Shown: positions 1 to 12,840 of the stretch, in pieces
Numbering within the stretch: the stretch's first letter is position 1
Layout of the letters: the number at the start of each line of letters is the position of its first letter
Origin: Pseudeuparius sepicola
Taxonomy: Eukaryota > Arthropoda > Insecta > Coleoptera > Anthribidae
Direction of reading: 5' to 3'
NCBI GenBank assembly: GCA_963920635.1
Contig: OY987304.1
Coordinates: 31,248,365 to 31,312,364 of the forward strand
DNA: 64,000 nt
Made by a program: the position numbers and the translations under genes
Notes under the pieces: model-generated
Told to the model about the DNA's origin: nothing
What the model saw: the letters and a program-made list of their open reading frames with translations, nothing else
The model's database searches: none

Positions 1-14
1 CCAGGTGGCTCTAG

Positions 15-130
15 CAGTGGCGTAGCCACGGAAGGGTTTTGGGGTCAGAACCCTCCCCCCACGCCATTCCCGGCGCATGCGCGCGCCGCGCCGGCATCAA
101 CGCCTAGGGGGGGCAGCACCGGCGCACGAC
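15..130. mobile_element. possible hAT-type left terminus
   Basis: The sequence CAGTGGCGTAGCCA followed by G/C-rich runs matches the start of the better-bounded hAT elements in this window (CAGTGGCG termini at 12848, 34954 and 52172). The matching right end and an 8-bp duplication were not found, so this may be a solo or truncated terminus. Confidence 0.3.
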
Positions 131-2380
131 TTTGTCTTATAAAAATTTAGTTTTGTTGGCTGACCCCCCATGATACATATGCATATGCCAATTCGAATTG
201 TGAGAACTTTTCGCAATGAACTATAAGCAATAAAGCATTTTTGCTCAAGTAAGTACTACGGGTAACCCTAGCTAGCCCAGAGACACTAAATCACGCAAAT
301 AAAACTATTAAGGAGCAATACCGTAAATCTATATTTTGCTCAACGCTCTTGGCCCTCCCCCCCCCCTCACCCATTTCCTTTGAATATTGGAAGATATTTT
401 TGTTGTGTACTTATTATAAAATAGGTTCCTAAAGCATTAAGGTGTAAAGGTAGATTTGATCAAATAAGTTGTAAGAAACCAACAGTTGCAGCAAATCAAA
501 TGATTCCTTTCTTAGTTTCCGTGCCTAGTTAATGAGAAATAAAATTTAGTTTAACTAGAGTGTCTTTCTGTCTGTTTGAAAGATTCACTTTAAGAAAGAT
601 TCCCTATAATTTTATCTACAGTTGAACTCGTATAGCACCTATTATATGTATAGTATCTCTTCAAAATTGGAACTGATTACTACAGTAGCTCAAAATACTT
701 CTCTACTAAATTCACAGACTGACATCATCATGATTATAAAAAAAACAGTAGGTCCAGTTTGAAATGGCGTATGTCCTAACCTTGAATAATAAGGACTTCG
801 ATTCACGTTAATATTTGTTTTCATTCCGAGGGATTCATTAATATTGTTGGGTTCTAAAATTAATTTTAAATAATTGCCATGCAGCTGTTTAAAGTCCGAC
901 CTTTCTATTTCAAATAGAAAGAAATATGTATGGCTATCTATTAGAAACCTATAACCACAACATTACGTTTTAATTTGAAGTGATTATTATTTATTTCATA
1001 GTTAGCTGGTAAACATACGATTAACCAATTAACACACAACTTTGCACTTTGTTATTTTTGTAGTATCTTAAATTATTTTCAAGTAACTATCTTAATTATT
1101 TACAAACCAATATAGGTATTTTAGCACGTAGCACCTAGCAATCCGCAAACTAGTTTTCATTTATTACCATAATAATTACTTCCACATCACTTTGTAACTG
1201 GAAGTTTTTCTGTTTTCCACGTTACCACCAATTGAAATAAAATTATGGGCAAAAGAACGGAGGCAGTAGCGTACTACAGCATAACAATGTTGAAAATTCG
1301 CTTGATATTTACCCCCGATTGACCGATTTTCCTCGAAGTGGTCTTAAAATGTAGAAGAAGGCTCATTTTATTTACCTTTTGTGATGGTTGCATCATTCCG
1401 ACATTTTTTCTTCAAAAAGAATTAGGTAGTCCAAACAAAGGGCTACATTTAAATATCGCTGCCATGTTGGATTTTTAAAAATCCAAGCCTTTTTAAAGTT
1501 TTCTGTCAATAGTCCGTTCTTTTCACCAAGCAACGATCCGTAGTTTTTAAAAAAAATAACCAAAAAAATATGGGAAAATCAAAAAAGTGCAGGATTTTTC
1601 GGTCCACCCGATATATCAGCTTCGAGAGGCAAAATGTCAACCTATGTATCGTTTGAATGCGTGATTTAGCAAGACCACAAACCACGATTGTCTAATCTGA
1701 AACATGGTTAGTTCCGAAAAATTCAGAAATAATTATTATTGTCATAAACAATGTGCAGTCACGAGATTTTGTTATTAAATGTTATTTTTCACAGAAATTA
1801 ACCTTTAGGTATATTTTATTTTTATTTCCTACAAATAGTAAATAGGTATATTTTTAAACAACATTTTACGATATTCTTTAGGTATTTAACTATTGTCAAG
1901 AAACTCCTATAAGTACCTAGATATTTGTTTATTTCGTCCCTTGAAAATGTTTTAGTTTTTTTATTATTATAATAGACAGATTGTTGCTTCAAGATTTTAC
2001 CATAAAGTTGAATTTAAATCTAAATATCGAGTGGGCTTTTTCTTAAAAATATGCTCATTTCTAATAAGTGTGGAACACTGATAGGCATAATAATAATCTG
2101 AAAAAAAAAACAATGGAAATAATTTTACAGGCGGCTGTGGACAGCCCTTTGAAAACCATTGTTAAAACAATACCTTTGTTAACACTTTTGTCTTGTCTCT
2201 TAGCTCATAGCTAACTAAGAAAAAAATTACCTAGCATCAGTTCACTTACCTAATATTTTTGCTCATATTAAGTTGATTTTTTGTGTCTATAAATTATTTC
2301 ACCTTAATAATTTGAAAAATTTTCTCTAGTGGCGCATATTTTGACCGCGAAAATTCCATTTCAACTTTTTATTTAGATAA
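131..2380. other. AT-rich non-coding stretch
   Basis: No exon, RNA gene or bounded element was recognised. Reading frames are short and broken. Missing downstream exons of the ALDH3 gene (minus strand) were looked for here and not found. Confidence 0.5.
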
Positions 2381-2972
2381 AGTAGATAATCTTTATCTAA
2401 TCTAAACAATACAAATAGACCGTCAGATAGTGACAGATTTAGGTGCCCCATTTTCGCATACAAGCCTCGAAGAGGTTTTAAAGGTACATCGATGTTGAGT
2501 AGAATGAAGGGAAGTTTACGAGTAGCCTCTGGGGATAACATGGAAAATTTGATTTTCCGTAACTAACAGAAATAAAAAGAGCCTGTTGTCCATATTTTCA
2601 CGCAAGCCGTGTTCACTAAATGATTAATTAATAGGACCTGGCTTCGGACTAAGGGGATATATAATTAACATATTATACATAAATGAATAAGTGCGAAAAA
2701 ATTCAAGTGGTGAATCTTTGAGTGATTCTACGACGAAAAGTTTATATAAACATAGGTCCGGTAATGCTTCCTTTTCAAGATACAGGGTGTCAAACTCTTC
2801 TTAAAAAAACACTTTTTCGTAAATATCTTAATAATCCTTTGGCCGATTTTGTTGAAATTTGGCAGTGTCATTTATGGTAGAAAGAGGCTAATTTAGCCCC
2901 TACTAGATTAAAATTTAGCCCCTACTAGATTAAAATTATTATTAACATCCTTTAAAACAGAAAATAAACATT

Positions 2973-3658
2973 ATGAAAGCCACCAAATCCACTATTCTTA
3001 ACCTGAGTCATCCTAATTTCCATCAACAAAATTTAAATAACTTTAGGACAAAGTTAATCAACAATGACTATCCTCCTAAATTATGTAATATCATTTTAAA
3101 TAACAACTCCACTTCTCTAGAAAATAAAAACTCCAAAAGTTCACAACCTCAGCGCTATTATAAAATTCCTTATGTAAAGGGTCTTTCAGAAGAAATCAAA
3201 AGGTCCTTATCGAATGATAGTACTAAAGTTGTATTCTACCATACGAAAACCACTTCCAAACTCATACATCTATGAAAGATAACCTTGAAAAATCATATCT
3301 TTCCCGTGTAATCTACGGGATCGAATGCAACAATTGTCCGTCAATATATATAGGTCAAACTCTACAAAATTTAAAAAACAGAGTAAATGCTCACAAAAGT
3401 CTCTGCAGTGAAAAACACCGTAATAAAAGAGAACAAACTGCTTTGGCTTTTCACCATTTCAATGAAGGACACGAATTTAAGTTCGATTTGGATTCTGTTA
3501 AAATCTTAGATAAAGAGAAAAATTATCATAAAAGATTATTTAGTGAAATGGTATGCATTCAAAGTCATCACAATACCGTTAACAAAAAAACCGATACGGA
3601 ACACCTGAGTCTTATTTATATTTATAGTGGCCTTATTAATAAATACATCAAATCCTAA
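2973..3658 (+). pseudogene. Penelope-like retroelement, C-terminal part with GIY-YIG endonuclease domain
   Basis: Two overlapping frames (2973-3275 and 3272-3658) read as one broken product. The first resembles the linker between reverse transcriptase and endonuclease (start of the block: LSHPNFHQQNL). The second has the GIY-YIG signature of Penelope-like elements: VIYGIEC, the CNNC cysteine pair, IYIGQT, and a downstream R-x-x-x-H segment, ending in the usual His-rich tail. A one-base shift near 3272 separates them. The reverse transcriptase part is missing, so this is a 5'-truncated, inactive copy. The family is supported by the CNNC plus YIGQT arrangement. The exact clade cannot be told by eye. 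Confidence 0.75.
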
Positions 3659-4151
3659 AGAATGTTTATTTATTAATTTATATTCCTTTCACATTTTAAA
3701 AGTTTCTTAATGCTCCAATTTTAAAAAGTTTATGAACATAAATAATGATGGATTTATTCTTTGGCATGCCCTCTATTTGTAGAAGTGTGATTTTTATCAT
3801 CTTTTGCCCATTGTATATTAAAATTTTCTTTTGTACTTAAAAAATAATGAGTTTTTAACCTCTGCAGATAGTGCGGGGTGTTGGATGGTTTTTATAGTTT
3901 TTATAGTTTATATACCTACCTACTTAGTTCCTTGATTATAGCCAATGTTGTTGTCTCCATATTTTAATCTTATTAATGTATTTTTATTTAATTCTGCGTA
4001 AGATGTACACATCTGTAAACAAGATTTTTTGTCTGACTTCCACATGGTTTCCTCACTAGGTAAGGTTGTTCCCCTTCTCATAGCTTATTAGAAGTTTTAA
4101 TATTTTTAATTTGTTCAAATTGTTGTGATATTATTTTCTTAATCTTCTTGT

Positions 4152-4191
4152 AGCCCTGAAGAGGATTTAGATATAAATCGGAACGTCGGCT
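4152..4191 (+). ncRNA. hammerhead-ribozyme-like motif
   Basis: The parts occur in the order expected for a minimal type I hammerhead. AGCC is the 5' side of stem I and is followed by the core CTGAAGA. A stem II hairpin follows, GATTTA and TAAATC around a GATA loop. Then come GGAAC, the GTC cleavage triplet, and GGCT as the 3' side of stem I. The core position usually written GAAAC reads GGAAC, so this copy may be inactive. Penelope-like elements are known to carry such minimal hammerheads with almost no stem III, and this one lies about 0.5 kb downstream of a Penelope fragment on the same strand. Confidence 0.55.
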
Positions 4192-5116
4192 TTGTGTAAA
4201 AATACCACTGTTGTTATTTTGTCCTATCTGCCGACTAAGTGTACCCATTGCAACATTATTAAGTACAGTCGCGTCCCGAGGGCACCTTAACCAATAATTA
4301 AAAAAAAAATGCGCCACTGACTTTTTTAAAACTTTTTTTTTTCGCATTCAGCAACTAAAAACAGAACTTTTTTGTCTCTTGAATTATTCTCGTATCCCGC
4401 TTCGTTTTAGAGAAAAAAAAATCACTTTATTGCATGTCTCCGGGACAACATAATAAAAAATTAAAACTACCAATTAACATTAACTAGGGTATACCCGATA
4501 TTTTTTCCATATTAATAGTTTATTCTAGCCTTAAAAATTGCTATAAACGGTAATGCTAGCTATAATTTTTTTTGTTTTATTATAATAATTATTAAAAAAT
4601 GTTTCACACCCTGTATTTTTGAAAACGAAGCATTAGCGGACGTATGTTTATGTAGACTTTTGGTCTTAGAATCACTCAAAGATTCACCGCTTGAATTTTT
4701 TCGCACTTATTCATTTACACCCTGTATATTATAAATGGAAATCGAATTTTCCATATGTTATCCCAAAACAATCTTCGAAGCTTGTATGCTTCTGTCAGTA
4801 TCTGACGGTCTAAAGACAATTTGTCACATTTTTGAATAAACAAGTTGATGAATAGCTTTTGGAAATTCAGCTTAGGTTGGAGTATTATTGCTGAATTAGC
4901 CAGGTTTTAGCTTATGCAATTCCACAACTAACAAAGCGCTAAACCGACAAAACTGGCGGGTTGATTTAAAAATTACCTGCGCCCTGTGGTAACTAAAATC
5001 GTTGTGTGAATATTATGACAACTTTTGAGGCGTGAGAATCTAAAGGCTCTATTGTCTCTAATACAGGTACTTACAGTTTACTCGATAGTCATCGTTATTA
5101 ATATGTTATGGCTTAC

Positions 5117-7516
5117 CTACTACAGGTATCAACGTTAATTGAAGAGGATAGTTCCAAGCGCCCATCACTAGCACCACTCCATACGGATCGTGCAGAATAT
5201 AAACTTTGTCCAGAATGTTCGCTAGAGTTTTATCGGGCTTTTCTGGCCGCATAAGCCGTTTTGTGTTTTTCAAGAAATAATGTATTTCGACAGCCAAAAA
5301 GTCTATTTCTGTTATTAAACATTCTGCTTCTGGTTTTCTGATGTCCTCCCAAATAGCCTGGCAAATGCCCTTTTCATTCTCCTTCAGGAACCTATAATAG
5401 ATTTTTTGCGTAAGAAGTATGAGAAATGTTTCTATGTACTTAAATATATCCGCATAACAGGCCTTCTTGACGAAGGCCCGTAGCTCCCCCATCCTGATAC
5501 TATACACATCCTCCTCACCTCTATTCATATTTTCTGAACTAATTAATTTTAATAACACCCTGTATCTCCGCAACTGGGGACCTCAGAAGCTTCATATTAA
5601 GCTTAAATCTGACAGCTCATCCGCTCATGTGAAGAAAATATCTCGTATACTTCTAGAGATACTAAGAAATATTCGTATTTTTCTCTAAATTTCTACGCTT
5701 TGTATAAAAAAACTATGGCCCGTAGGATATATGAAGAAGTGCCCTTATTTTGACTCCAAGAATACGTGGTTTCATTTTTGACCATCAGTTCAGTTACATC
5801 TTGTATATGCACGAACACCATGCCGTAAAGCCGCGTGCCTCGGTGCGCCTCGTCTGAAAACTGAGAGCGTGAACGAGGCGTTTGGCATGGCCTGACAGTG
5901 TGACGTTGCAACGGAGGGGAAGGGATGGCTGCAGGCCTTCTATCCCGTGTACCTCAGCTCAGCCTTGCGGCCAGTTCCTTACAATAGGCACCGACCCCGG
6001 TTCCCTCCCCCATTTTGGATCCATCCGTGTACCAGACAGAACCCCCCGGGTATTTCTCTTATTCCACTCCGCCCATTCCTCCCTCCCCGGGAAGAAGAAG
6101 CGGAGTCGTTCATGAAACCCAATAGAGGGAGTCTGCACATCCCTTCTCATAGACAGCAGGGGCATGGCTTCCTTAAGCTCGAATCACAGTTTCTTGTTTC
6201 CCCGGGCGGGCCCTTCGCTGCCCAAATGTTAAGATCCATCAGTGCCTCCAGGGCTCTGGAAGGGGTAGTCCCGAGGGCCTCCGTGATGCAAAGGTACGCC
6301 AGGCGTTGTAATTTATCCAATTATGCCCTTGGTCTGGTCCTGCGGACTCCGGACCACCAAATAACGACCCCATGGGTGATCAGGGGTACAATCATTGCTT
6401 TGTAGATCCAAAGCATGATACCCGGATTCAATCCCCACTAAGTGCCAACGGCCACAGTGCATCGCACGCCTTCTTGGCCCTCGTGAGGATGTGGTCAGCT
6501 GGACCCCTAACAGCTCTATGCGAGGAGTGGGCTCCACTTTCCTTCTCTTGGTAAATGAAACCAACTCAACCTTATCCGAGTTGACCCTTAATCCATTACA
6601 GTTGCACCGTTGTGAGAACCTAGTTAGCGCTCCATTAAGGAGCTCCTCCAATAGTTCCCCTTCGGTACCCTGCACCAGGGCACAACATCATCCGCGTACG
6701 CCTGTACGTAGCCCCCCTGTTCCTCCTCAAGAATTCGCAGCAGTTCATTGACCACCATGCACCATAGGAGGGGGGATAACCGCCCCCCCCCCTGGGGACA
6801 ACCCCTAGAAGCATTGACGGTCATCAACTCCCCACACAACACGGCCCCGATCCGCCTGCCGGTGAGCATGGATCCCACACCCCCCCACTGCTCTGCAGAT
6901 CGAATCCACAGCCGTGTTGTCAAAGGCCCCCTCTATGTCCAGAAAGACCCCCACCCACATCAGGCCCCCATCCAGCCCCCCATCCAGTTTTGTGACAAGC
7001 TAGTGCAGGGCATCTGGTAGGCATGCTGTGTAGGACGCAGAGGCGCCCTCAGAGCGAGCTGCTCCCTAAAATATCTGTCCACCAGTCTCTCCAGTGTCTT
7101 CATCAGGAAGCTGGTGAGGCTGATTGGTCTGTGGGCTTTGGCTTCCGTGTAATAGAGATGGGATTATGACGGAAAATTCTTCTGAGTGCACCAATACTTT
7201 GAAAATTATCCCAAATCACAGACCAAAGATAGAAAATTACTCAGGGTTGTCACGATCCGTTAAATACTTCTTTCTGAATTTTTGACAAACAATATGTAAT
7301 CTAATCATATACCCTTTGTTAGCAAAACTATCCAAATGGACTTACCTCAACATATTCTTGAGTTGCTTGATTCTAAATTCATATGGTTTAGTTTTTCCAT
7401 TGTTGAATGCTTTTCTGGCATCAGCCACTACGTGGCCAGGATCTTTACGCATTGGGTTTTGGTCGTCCCCGTTCCCTTCTATATCCAAAACAGACATGCC
7501 GTTCAAATTCTTTGCA
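5117..7516 (-). CDS. class 3 aldehyde dehydrogenase (ALDH3 / fatty aldehyde dehydrogenase type), two N-terminal exons
   Basis: Oxidises aldehydes to acids with NAD(P)+ in family members. Exon 7516-7346 follows a TTAATTTTCAG acceptor; the likely start ATG is at 7497, and it encodes the amphipathic N-terminal helix (ARKAFNNGKTKPYEFRIKQL), ending AG/GTAAGT. Exon 5391-5117 follows a TATTATAG acceptor and encodes KPEAE, then PYGVVLVMGAWNYPLQLTL (the cofactor-domain strand typical of ALDH3), ending G/GTAAGC. Phases match: AG+G gives Arg, and the frame is open through both exons. The catalytic Cys and Glu exons must lie further down the minus strand. None was found in 1-5100, so they are probably beyond the window or lost. 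The intron between the two exons contains a decayed non-LTR element. Transcript support would separate a live gene from a remnant. Confidence 0.8.
5795..7155 (-). pseudogene. non-LTR retrotransposon fragment (reverse transcriptase plus RNase H-like region)
   Basis: Read on the minus strand from 7155 downward, the frames show PISLTSF, then LERLVDRYFREQL, FLDIEGAFDN-like residues, GCPQGG with LSPLLWCMVVNELL, and YADDVV (the catalytic YxDD box). The thumb-like NGLRVNSDKVELV, a CITEALGTTPSRALEAL segment and a degenerate DGSK-like RNase H motif follow. At least four frame changes and stops separate these pieces. The order RT then RNase H fits I/LOA/R1-related non-LTR elements. The base composition is markedly more GC-rich than the flanks. 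It lies in the ALDH3 intron in the same orientation as the gene. Confidence 0.7.
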
Positions 7517-7529
7517 CTGAAAATTAACA

Positions 7530-8228
7530 AAATAATCAGTTGAAATTAAGCTATGAAAATTAACAAATTCGCGTCGTAACATCTTTCAAAGACTGTTAGG
7601 AAAAAAGTCGAATTTTTAAATTTAGCAAAAAAGTATTGATATGTTCAAATATGACACTACCGATTTTTCAATTTTAATCTCAAAACCAGCGTTTGCAAAC
7701 GTCAACAAATATAAATTTCGTCAGTAAATGATAAAATAAACAATCGGTTTCAGAACCGATAAAATGGGCAAGCCATGCATGTCCGCGTAATTTTAAAAGG
7801 CTTTGGGGGATTTCAGGGCTTGAGGTATCGGCAATTTAAAAACGCTTCCCTGGTTTTGAAATCTCGTCCTACCTACAAATTTGTATGCGATGATTTTGCG
7901 CGGAGGTTATACAAAAGTATCTAGATATAAGGCAAAACCATAGCCGAAGAATGTCGTTCGGCTATGGCAAAACGTAGTCTATTTGTTTTTAATATAAATA
8001 CTGGCTCTGGCCACTGGGACCTGTAGCGGATTGGGATAAATAATATAGATTCAATACTAAGTGAAAGCAAGATCTCTTTGGGGCGAAAACTAACATTATA
8101 ATATGAAATCAGTTTTCGATATGAGCGGGCAATATCTTGCATTCAAGGAAAAGCTAATTTTCAAACAAATTATTAAAAGTAAAATATAAGCATTTTCACA
8201 AATTACATTGAATACTAGGTACTTCAGA
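7530..8228. other. non-coding flank upstream of the ALDH3 exon
   Basis: AT-rich sequence 5' of the ALDH3 exon (minus strand). It probably contains intron and possibly an untranslated first exon. No promoter element could be identified with confidence. Confidence 0.4.
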
Positions 8229-8472
8229 GAAATAACCGAGGATAGAGGAAGTAAGAACAAAAAGTAAACAGAGCCAATATCTTTTTCAGTAATGTCATGT
8301 ACTCCATTGTTCACAGCGTTTCATTTCGAAATAGACGGGTTTAATAATGGGAAATAACCGAGGATAGAGGAAGTAAGAACAAAAAGTAAACAGAGCCAAT
8401 ATCTTTTTCAGTAATGTCATGTACTCCATTGTTCACAGCGTTTCATTTCGAAATAGACGGGTTTAATAATGG
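8229..8472. repeat. 122-bp perfect tandem duplication
   Basis: Two copies of a 122-bp unit stand head to tail (8229-8350 and 8351-8472), each starting GAAATAACCGAGGATAGAGG and ending TTTAATAATGG. By eye they are identical, which means either a very recent duplication or an assembly error. Confidence 0.9.
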
Positions 8473-9845
8473 GATTGAATGAAGACACACCTCCCACAAC
8501 ATTAAATTAACAAATGTAGCTATTAATTCCTTGTATGTGACAATTTTAAATAAAAACTAAATTGCACTGTAATTATAGTATGTTAATTATGACTTTAATA
8601 AAGTCGACAACAGATATACTTCAAATCGCCCAACATGGCAACGCCGCCATCCGCCGCGGCATTCAATCTCTCCGCAATGTTTGTGTTGTTTATCCCAGTG
8701 TGGTCACTTTCTCTAAATTGTTTACGTGTGTAGTAGATATATGGATACAAATTGCAGCATCATAAAGGCGAATGCTCATCATCATTTAATCATAATTCTT
8801 CTATATAATAGTGTACCCTTTTCAAAATTGAAAGTTTTAAGCTCGAATATTTTCTAAAGCTTGAAATGAAATGACAATGAGCAGATTTCAAGTACCTAAA
8901 AATATACCTACACGGTGTTTGTATGCACAACCAAACATAAATTTGGTTTGGCACCGCTTTTCTGAACACCCTGTTTTCGCTTATGCAACTTTTCTCCGAA
9001 ACTTTTTTAACTTCAGCCTGTACACTCAGTGTACAGCCTGTACATTGTTGTTTTAAGCGTTGAGTGAGGAATAATTCACTCAACGGTTTTAAGCCATTAA
9101 TCAGATTTAGCAGATGTGTTGTCCAAATATGCGCAATAACAATATAGTGTTTAGGGCGCATTTGGTATTTGAAAACATACTACTTATAATTATTTTAAAA
9201 ATAAACACCAAAAACACACTCGGGTTGGTAGTACATAAGTAAATGTGCGAATATGCCACCTTAGTTCTCATAGATTGAATATACCTATGTACAGCTGTCA
9301 GCTCAGAACTTTATTATATATGTACCTACTGGAAGTTATTATGTACATATTGAAAAATTTAATAACTGCGACAAGTGACCTATGATTCCTACATTCATTT
9401 TTAAATTCGTGGAATCGGTTTCGAAGACCTGGAAAATTATAGACCTGCCGGTTTTAATGGCTTCAATTATTAAATGACGGGAGAAAAGTTTCCTTTGAAC
9501 TTGCCCAGTTTTCATGGAGGCGGATTCAGTTGACAAATACCCATTTAATATAAATTAAACTTTTTACATAAACTGTATCCAAAACCATACATTATACTTT
9601 ACTTCCCTGCTATGCCACAAAAACATTATTATTATTTTGAATATTATTTAAAAAATTAAATAAAAATTAAATTTGAAATGTCCGTGTTGCTTTCGCTCCG
9701 GTTCATTCAGTCACAGAAAAACAAGTTGGTTTTCTGTGATTCAGTGATTTGTTTGGTGTAATTGGTCGTTTAAATATTATTTCAGTTGTACTAAAGTAGA
9801 GTCGAATAAATTTCATCCATGGTACCCAGTTTATCATGCAGGGAT
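8473..9845. other. non-coding stretch with a small hairpin
   Basis: No gene was recognised. Around 9058-9085 the sequence GTTGAGTGAGGAATAATTCA forms a short hairpin with the following CTCAAC. The GTTGAGTGA block recurs at about 11633 and 17278, so it belongs to a dispersed repeat. Confidence 0.4.
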
Positions 9846-9847
9846 AC

Positions 9848-11008
9848 CTATTCAAAAACAAATGTCACATAGCACAACGGTATTCTACTTAAAAAATAAT
9901 GTGACCCGGGTTTTTCTTTTCGCTCAAAGCTCGATAATAATATATGAAGGGTCCTAAATCCCTAAAATTTCATTTTTTGCTATATATTTTAAACAGCTTG
10001 ATCGATTTTAATGATCTATCGCACTCGTTCATAGACTTAATTATATTAATTATATTATAATGCAATATCCGCAACCGCCAGAGGGCGCCACTTATGTCCA
10101 CCAATACAGGAAAACAGCATCGCTTGCTGATTTTCTGTGTCACTTTTTTACACATATGTATTTATTTTTTAAGTTAATCTAAACTACTTTGTAGAAAATG
10201 TAATTCTCTATAAAAATCTATTCTACTTCTTTTCAAAAATTATGTCCTGGGAGATAGCGTCCAAAATTCAGCCACCATACACGTACCCACGCGTATTAAA
10301 CATTATATAGTGGCAATAATCCAGTTACCTTTAGAAACAAAACACATTCATATAGATTGTTTTTATTCAGTTAGGTATGTAAGTTTAAGCAAAGTTTACA
10401 GATATTTTATTCTGTAAACTTTGGTTTAAGTTTAGATTATAAAATTATTTTTAGTAACAATAGTTTAAATTTCAACAAAAAAGGATCGGAAGGGTACAAA
10501 ACGTAGACTCAAAATAAATATAAAACAATAACACATCTTAATAAATATGAATGTTGTGTTTCCAATGTTAACCGGATTATTATGAATAATGTTTAACATT
10601 ATGCGTGGGTACGTGCATGGTGGCGGAATTTTGGGCGCTATCTTCTCCCAAACGACATAATTTATGAAAAAATCAATTGAATAATTTTAGTAGTGAATTA
10701 AATTTCCTACAAAGTGGTTTAAGTTAATTTAAAAAATATTTACGCAAAAAGTTGTGGGCAAAATAAATGAGACTGGCGGTTGCGGATAGTGCACTATAAT
10801 ATAATTATGTGAGATAATCATCCACGAACGGGTGCAAAAGATCAGTAAAAGCGATCAAGCCGTTTAAAAGATATAGCGGAAAAAGAAATTTTGGGTTCAA
10901 TTTTAAGGGCCGGTAGGGCCCTTAATATAGAGCTAAAAACAAGGGTCACTTTATTTTTCGAGTAAAATTCCACTGCGCTACAGGCGGCATTTGTTTTTGA
11001 ATACGCTT
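9848..11008. mobile_element. fold-back element with about 450-bp inverted arms
   Basis: The left half (about 9848-10330) is repeated in inverted orientation at about 10560-11008. Shared blocks are TATTCAAAAACAAATG, AATGTGACCC, AGCTTGATCG, GCAACCGCCAG, TTTGTAGGAAAT-like, GGCGCTATCT-like and GTACCCACGC. The two arms are about 85-90% alike by eye. No transposase frame was found in the centre. The terminal duplication could not be fixed. Confidence 0.6.
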
Positions 11009-11009
11009 A

Positions 11010-12840
11010 TTATGTGTAAATTCCCATAAATAATCATTAAATCTTATAGGTTACCTTTCTTTAGAGTACCTAATATTTATTCTTGAAAAAACTTTAGATT
11101 ATACCTACAATAATTTTGAACTTTGAATTTACAAAAAAACATCATGCTTGGCTTTAGGCAAAAACACGCATTATAAAACATTTTGAAAGTAGTTAGATAA
11201 CAATAATTTTTTAGATATTTTGAACAAATTACTAAGTATTTTTAACTATGTTTAAATTATGCATTTATTAAGGTAGCTTACCCGTGTGCAAAATGTTTTG
11301 ATAGATAAATGAATGTCTAAAGATAATGACATTCCTCAAACTGCAGTAATTATATTGTAATTTTTGAATTAATGCTTCCACGTGTCGGAACATTTACCAA
11401 GTTGTTAGATCGCCCATATACTCAACTTTAACTATACAAAGTGTGCACCAATACAAAGAATTAATCAGATACGAACCAACAACCATACAAAAACAATTTT
11501 GAAAGAGAACATATACATAGTATGTCCTTTTTTACTCCAGAACGATCAGAGATTTATAATATTAGAAACGTTGTATCCAAAATAAATCAACACATTGAAT
11601 ATCCGACAACAACAACAGTTCTTTACTCAACCGTTGAGTGAGGAATAATACGATGTACCTTGTCTACAAACTTTTGCTCGTCTGAGTTCAGACGAATACC
11701 TATATAATTTATAGATTCGTTAATGAAAAAAGCTGCGAAACGGATTTTGCACAGATATCCTAACTAAAATTTGTATATGCTATCAGCTATCACTAAATAC
11801 AAACTAGAGCAGAGCAAAACCTTTATGATTATGGAAGTTCTTGAATGCACAACTCTCTACCTTTGCGCGTCTGGGGACACAATTTTTGAACTAGAAATGG
11901 GAATACAGGGAATCGGAATTAGAACTAATACACAGAAAAATAGTTCACGTTAACACATTTCAAAATCGCACCCTGTAAATGGCGAAGAATTTTACTACTT
12001 GATAACTTTCGTATGATGTTTCTATAAATTCATATTCCTTAGTGTTCTGTGTGAGATAATCGTTATAATTATATCAATGCTTAGATACAGAAAAGATGTT
12101 ATACCTACATCTTTGGATATAGTAAATAGTTTTATTTAGAGTGGTGTACAACCAGGGACTTTTTAAAGAGTGTCTGTTTACTGTTTACAACACAAGTATT
12201 AGGTATAACATAATGTGTAGCATAAATTAAATATATATTCCAAAAAATATCCTGATGCTTGCAATATTGTTATTTTGAAAGGTAACTAGACTCCAGAAGC
12301 AATAAGATGCTTCAAACTTCCAAATGTTTTTTTTTCTCTTCCTGGAATATATCGTTCTTGACATCTGCTTTTGAGGGATAATTTTCTATTAGATCCAAAT
12401 GTGGTTGACCCAATTTTCATTCCTCCCTATATTTAATACGTGCAGAGTTTTTATATCATTGTACAGGCCAATCATTAATGAACTTTACAGGGAAATATAA
12501 TGTAGAATAGTCAGATGGATATTATACTTATCTAACTGGAAAATTAACAAGAACAAGTACTTCAAAGTCACTTTGTTCGTAGCTAAAGACGTGCTGATAT
12601 AAAATTCAGGTGGACAAATCAAGTCTGGGCTTATAGTCATTTCTTTTTTTTTTCCACAGACCAGATGAATAAGAAAACTATGCTTGTAAATTTAGTAAGT
12701 ATAGATAGGGTGATCATTTTTAGACGCCCGGCCTCTGTTTCTGGAAAACAGTCCAAGATATGGGTGTATTGTTTATGGGAGATGATATAGGTTGTATAAA
12801 GAAACAAATTGACCCATTTGGCGCGTATTTGCAAACACGA
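11010..12840. other. AT-rich non-coding stretch
   Basis: No exon, RNA gene or bounded element was recognised apart from scattered repeat fragments, for example the GTTGAGTGAGGAATAATAC block at about 11633. Confidence 0.4.

Larger units (their letters stand above)
2390..4835. repeat. inverted-repeat arms enclosing a Penelope fragment
   Basis: The left arm (about 2390-2805) and right arm (about 4605-4835) are inverted copies. Shared blocks in order are GACCGTCAGATA, GCATACAAGC, GGGATAACAT followed by GGAAAATT, GAATAAGTGCGAAAAAATTC, GTGAATCTTTGAGTGATTCT, and an ACAGGGTGT block. The left arm carries about 100 extra bases. The arms look like a fold-back DNA element into which, or beside which, the Penelope-like sequence at 2973-4191 was inserted. 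The outer ends are not clear. Confidence 0.6.

Noticed and set aside
4078..4347. Open minus-strand frame of 89 codons
   Set aside because: It overlaps the ribozyme-like motif and an A/T homopolymer. Its Lys-rich ends come from poly-A/T runs, and no domain was recognised.
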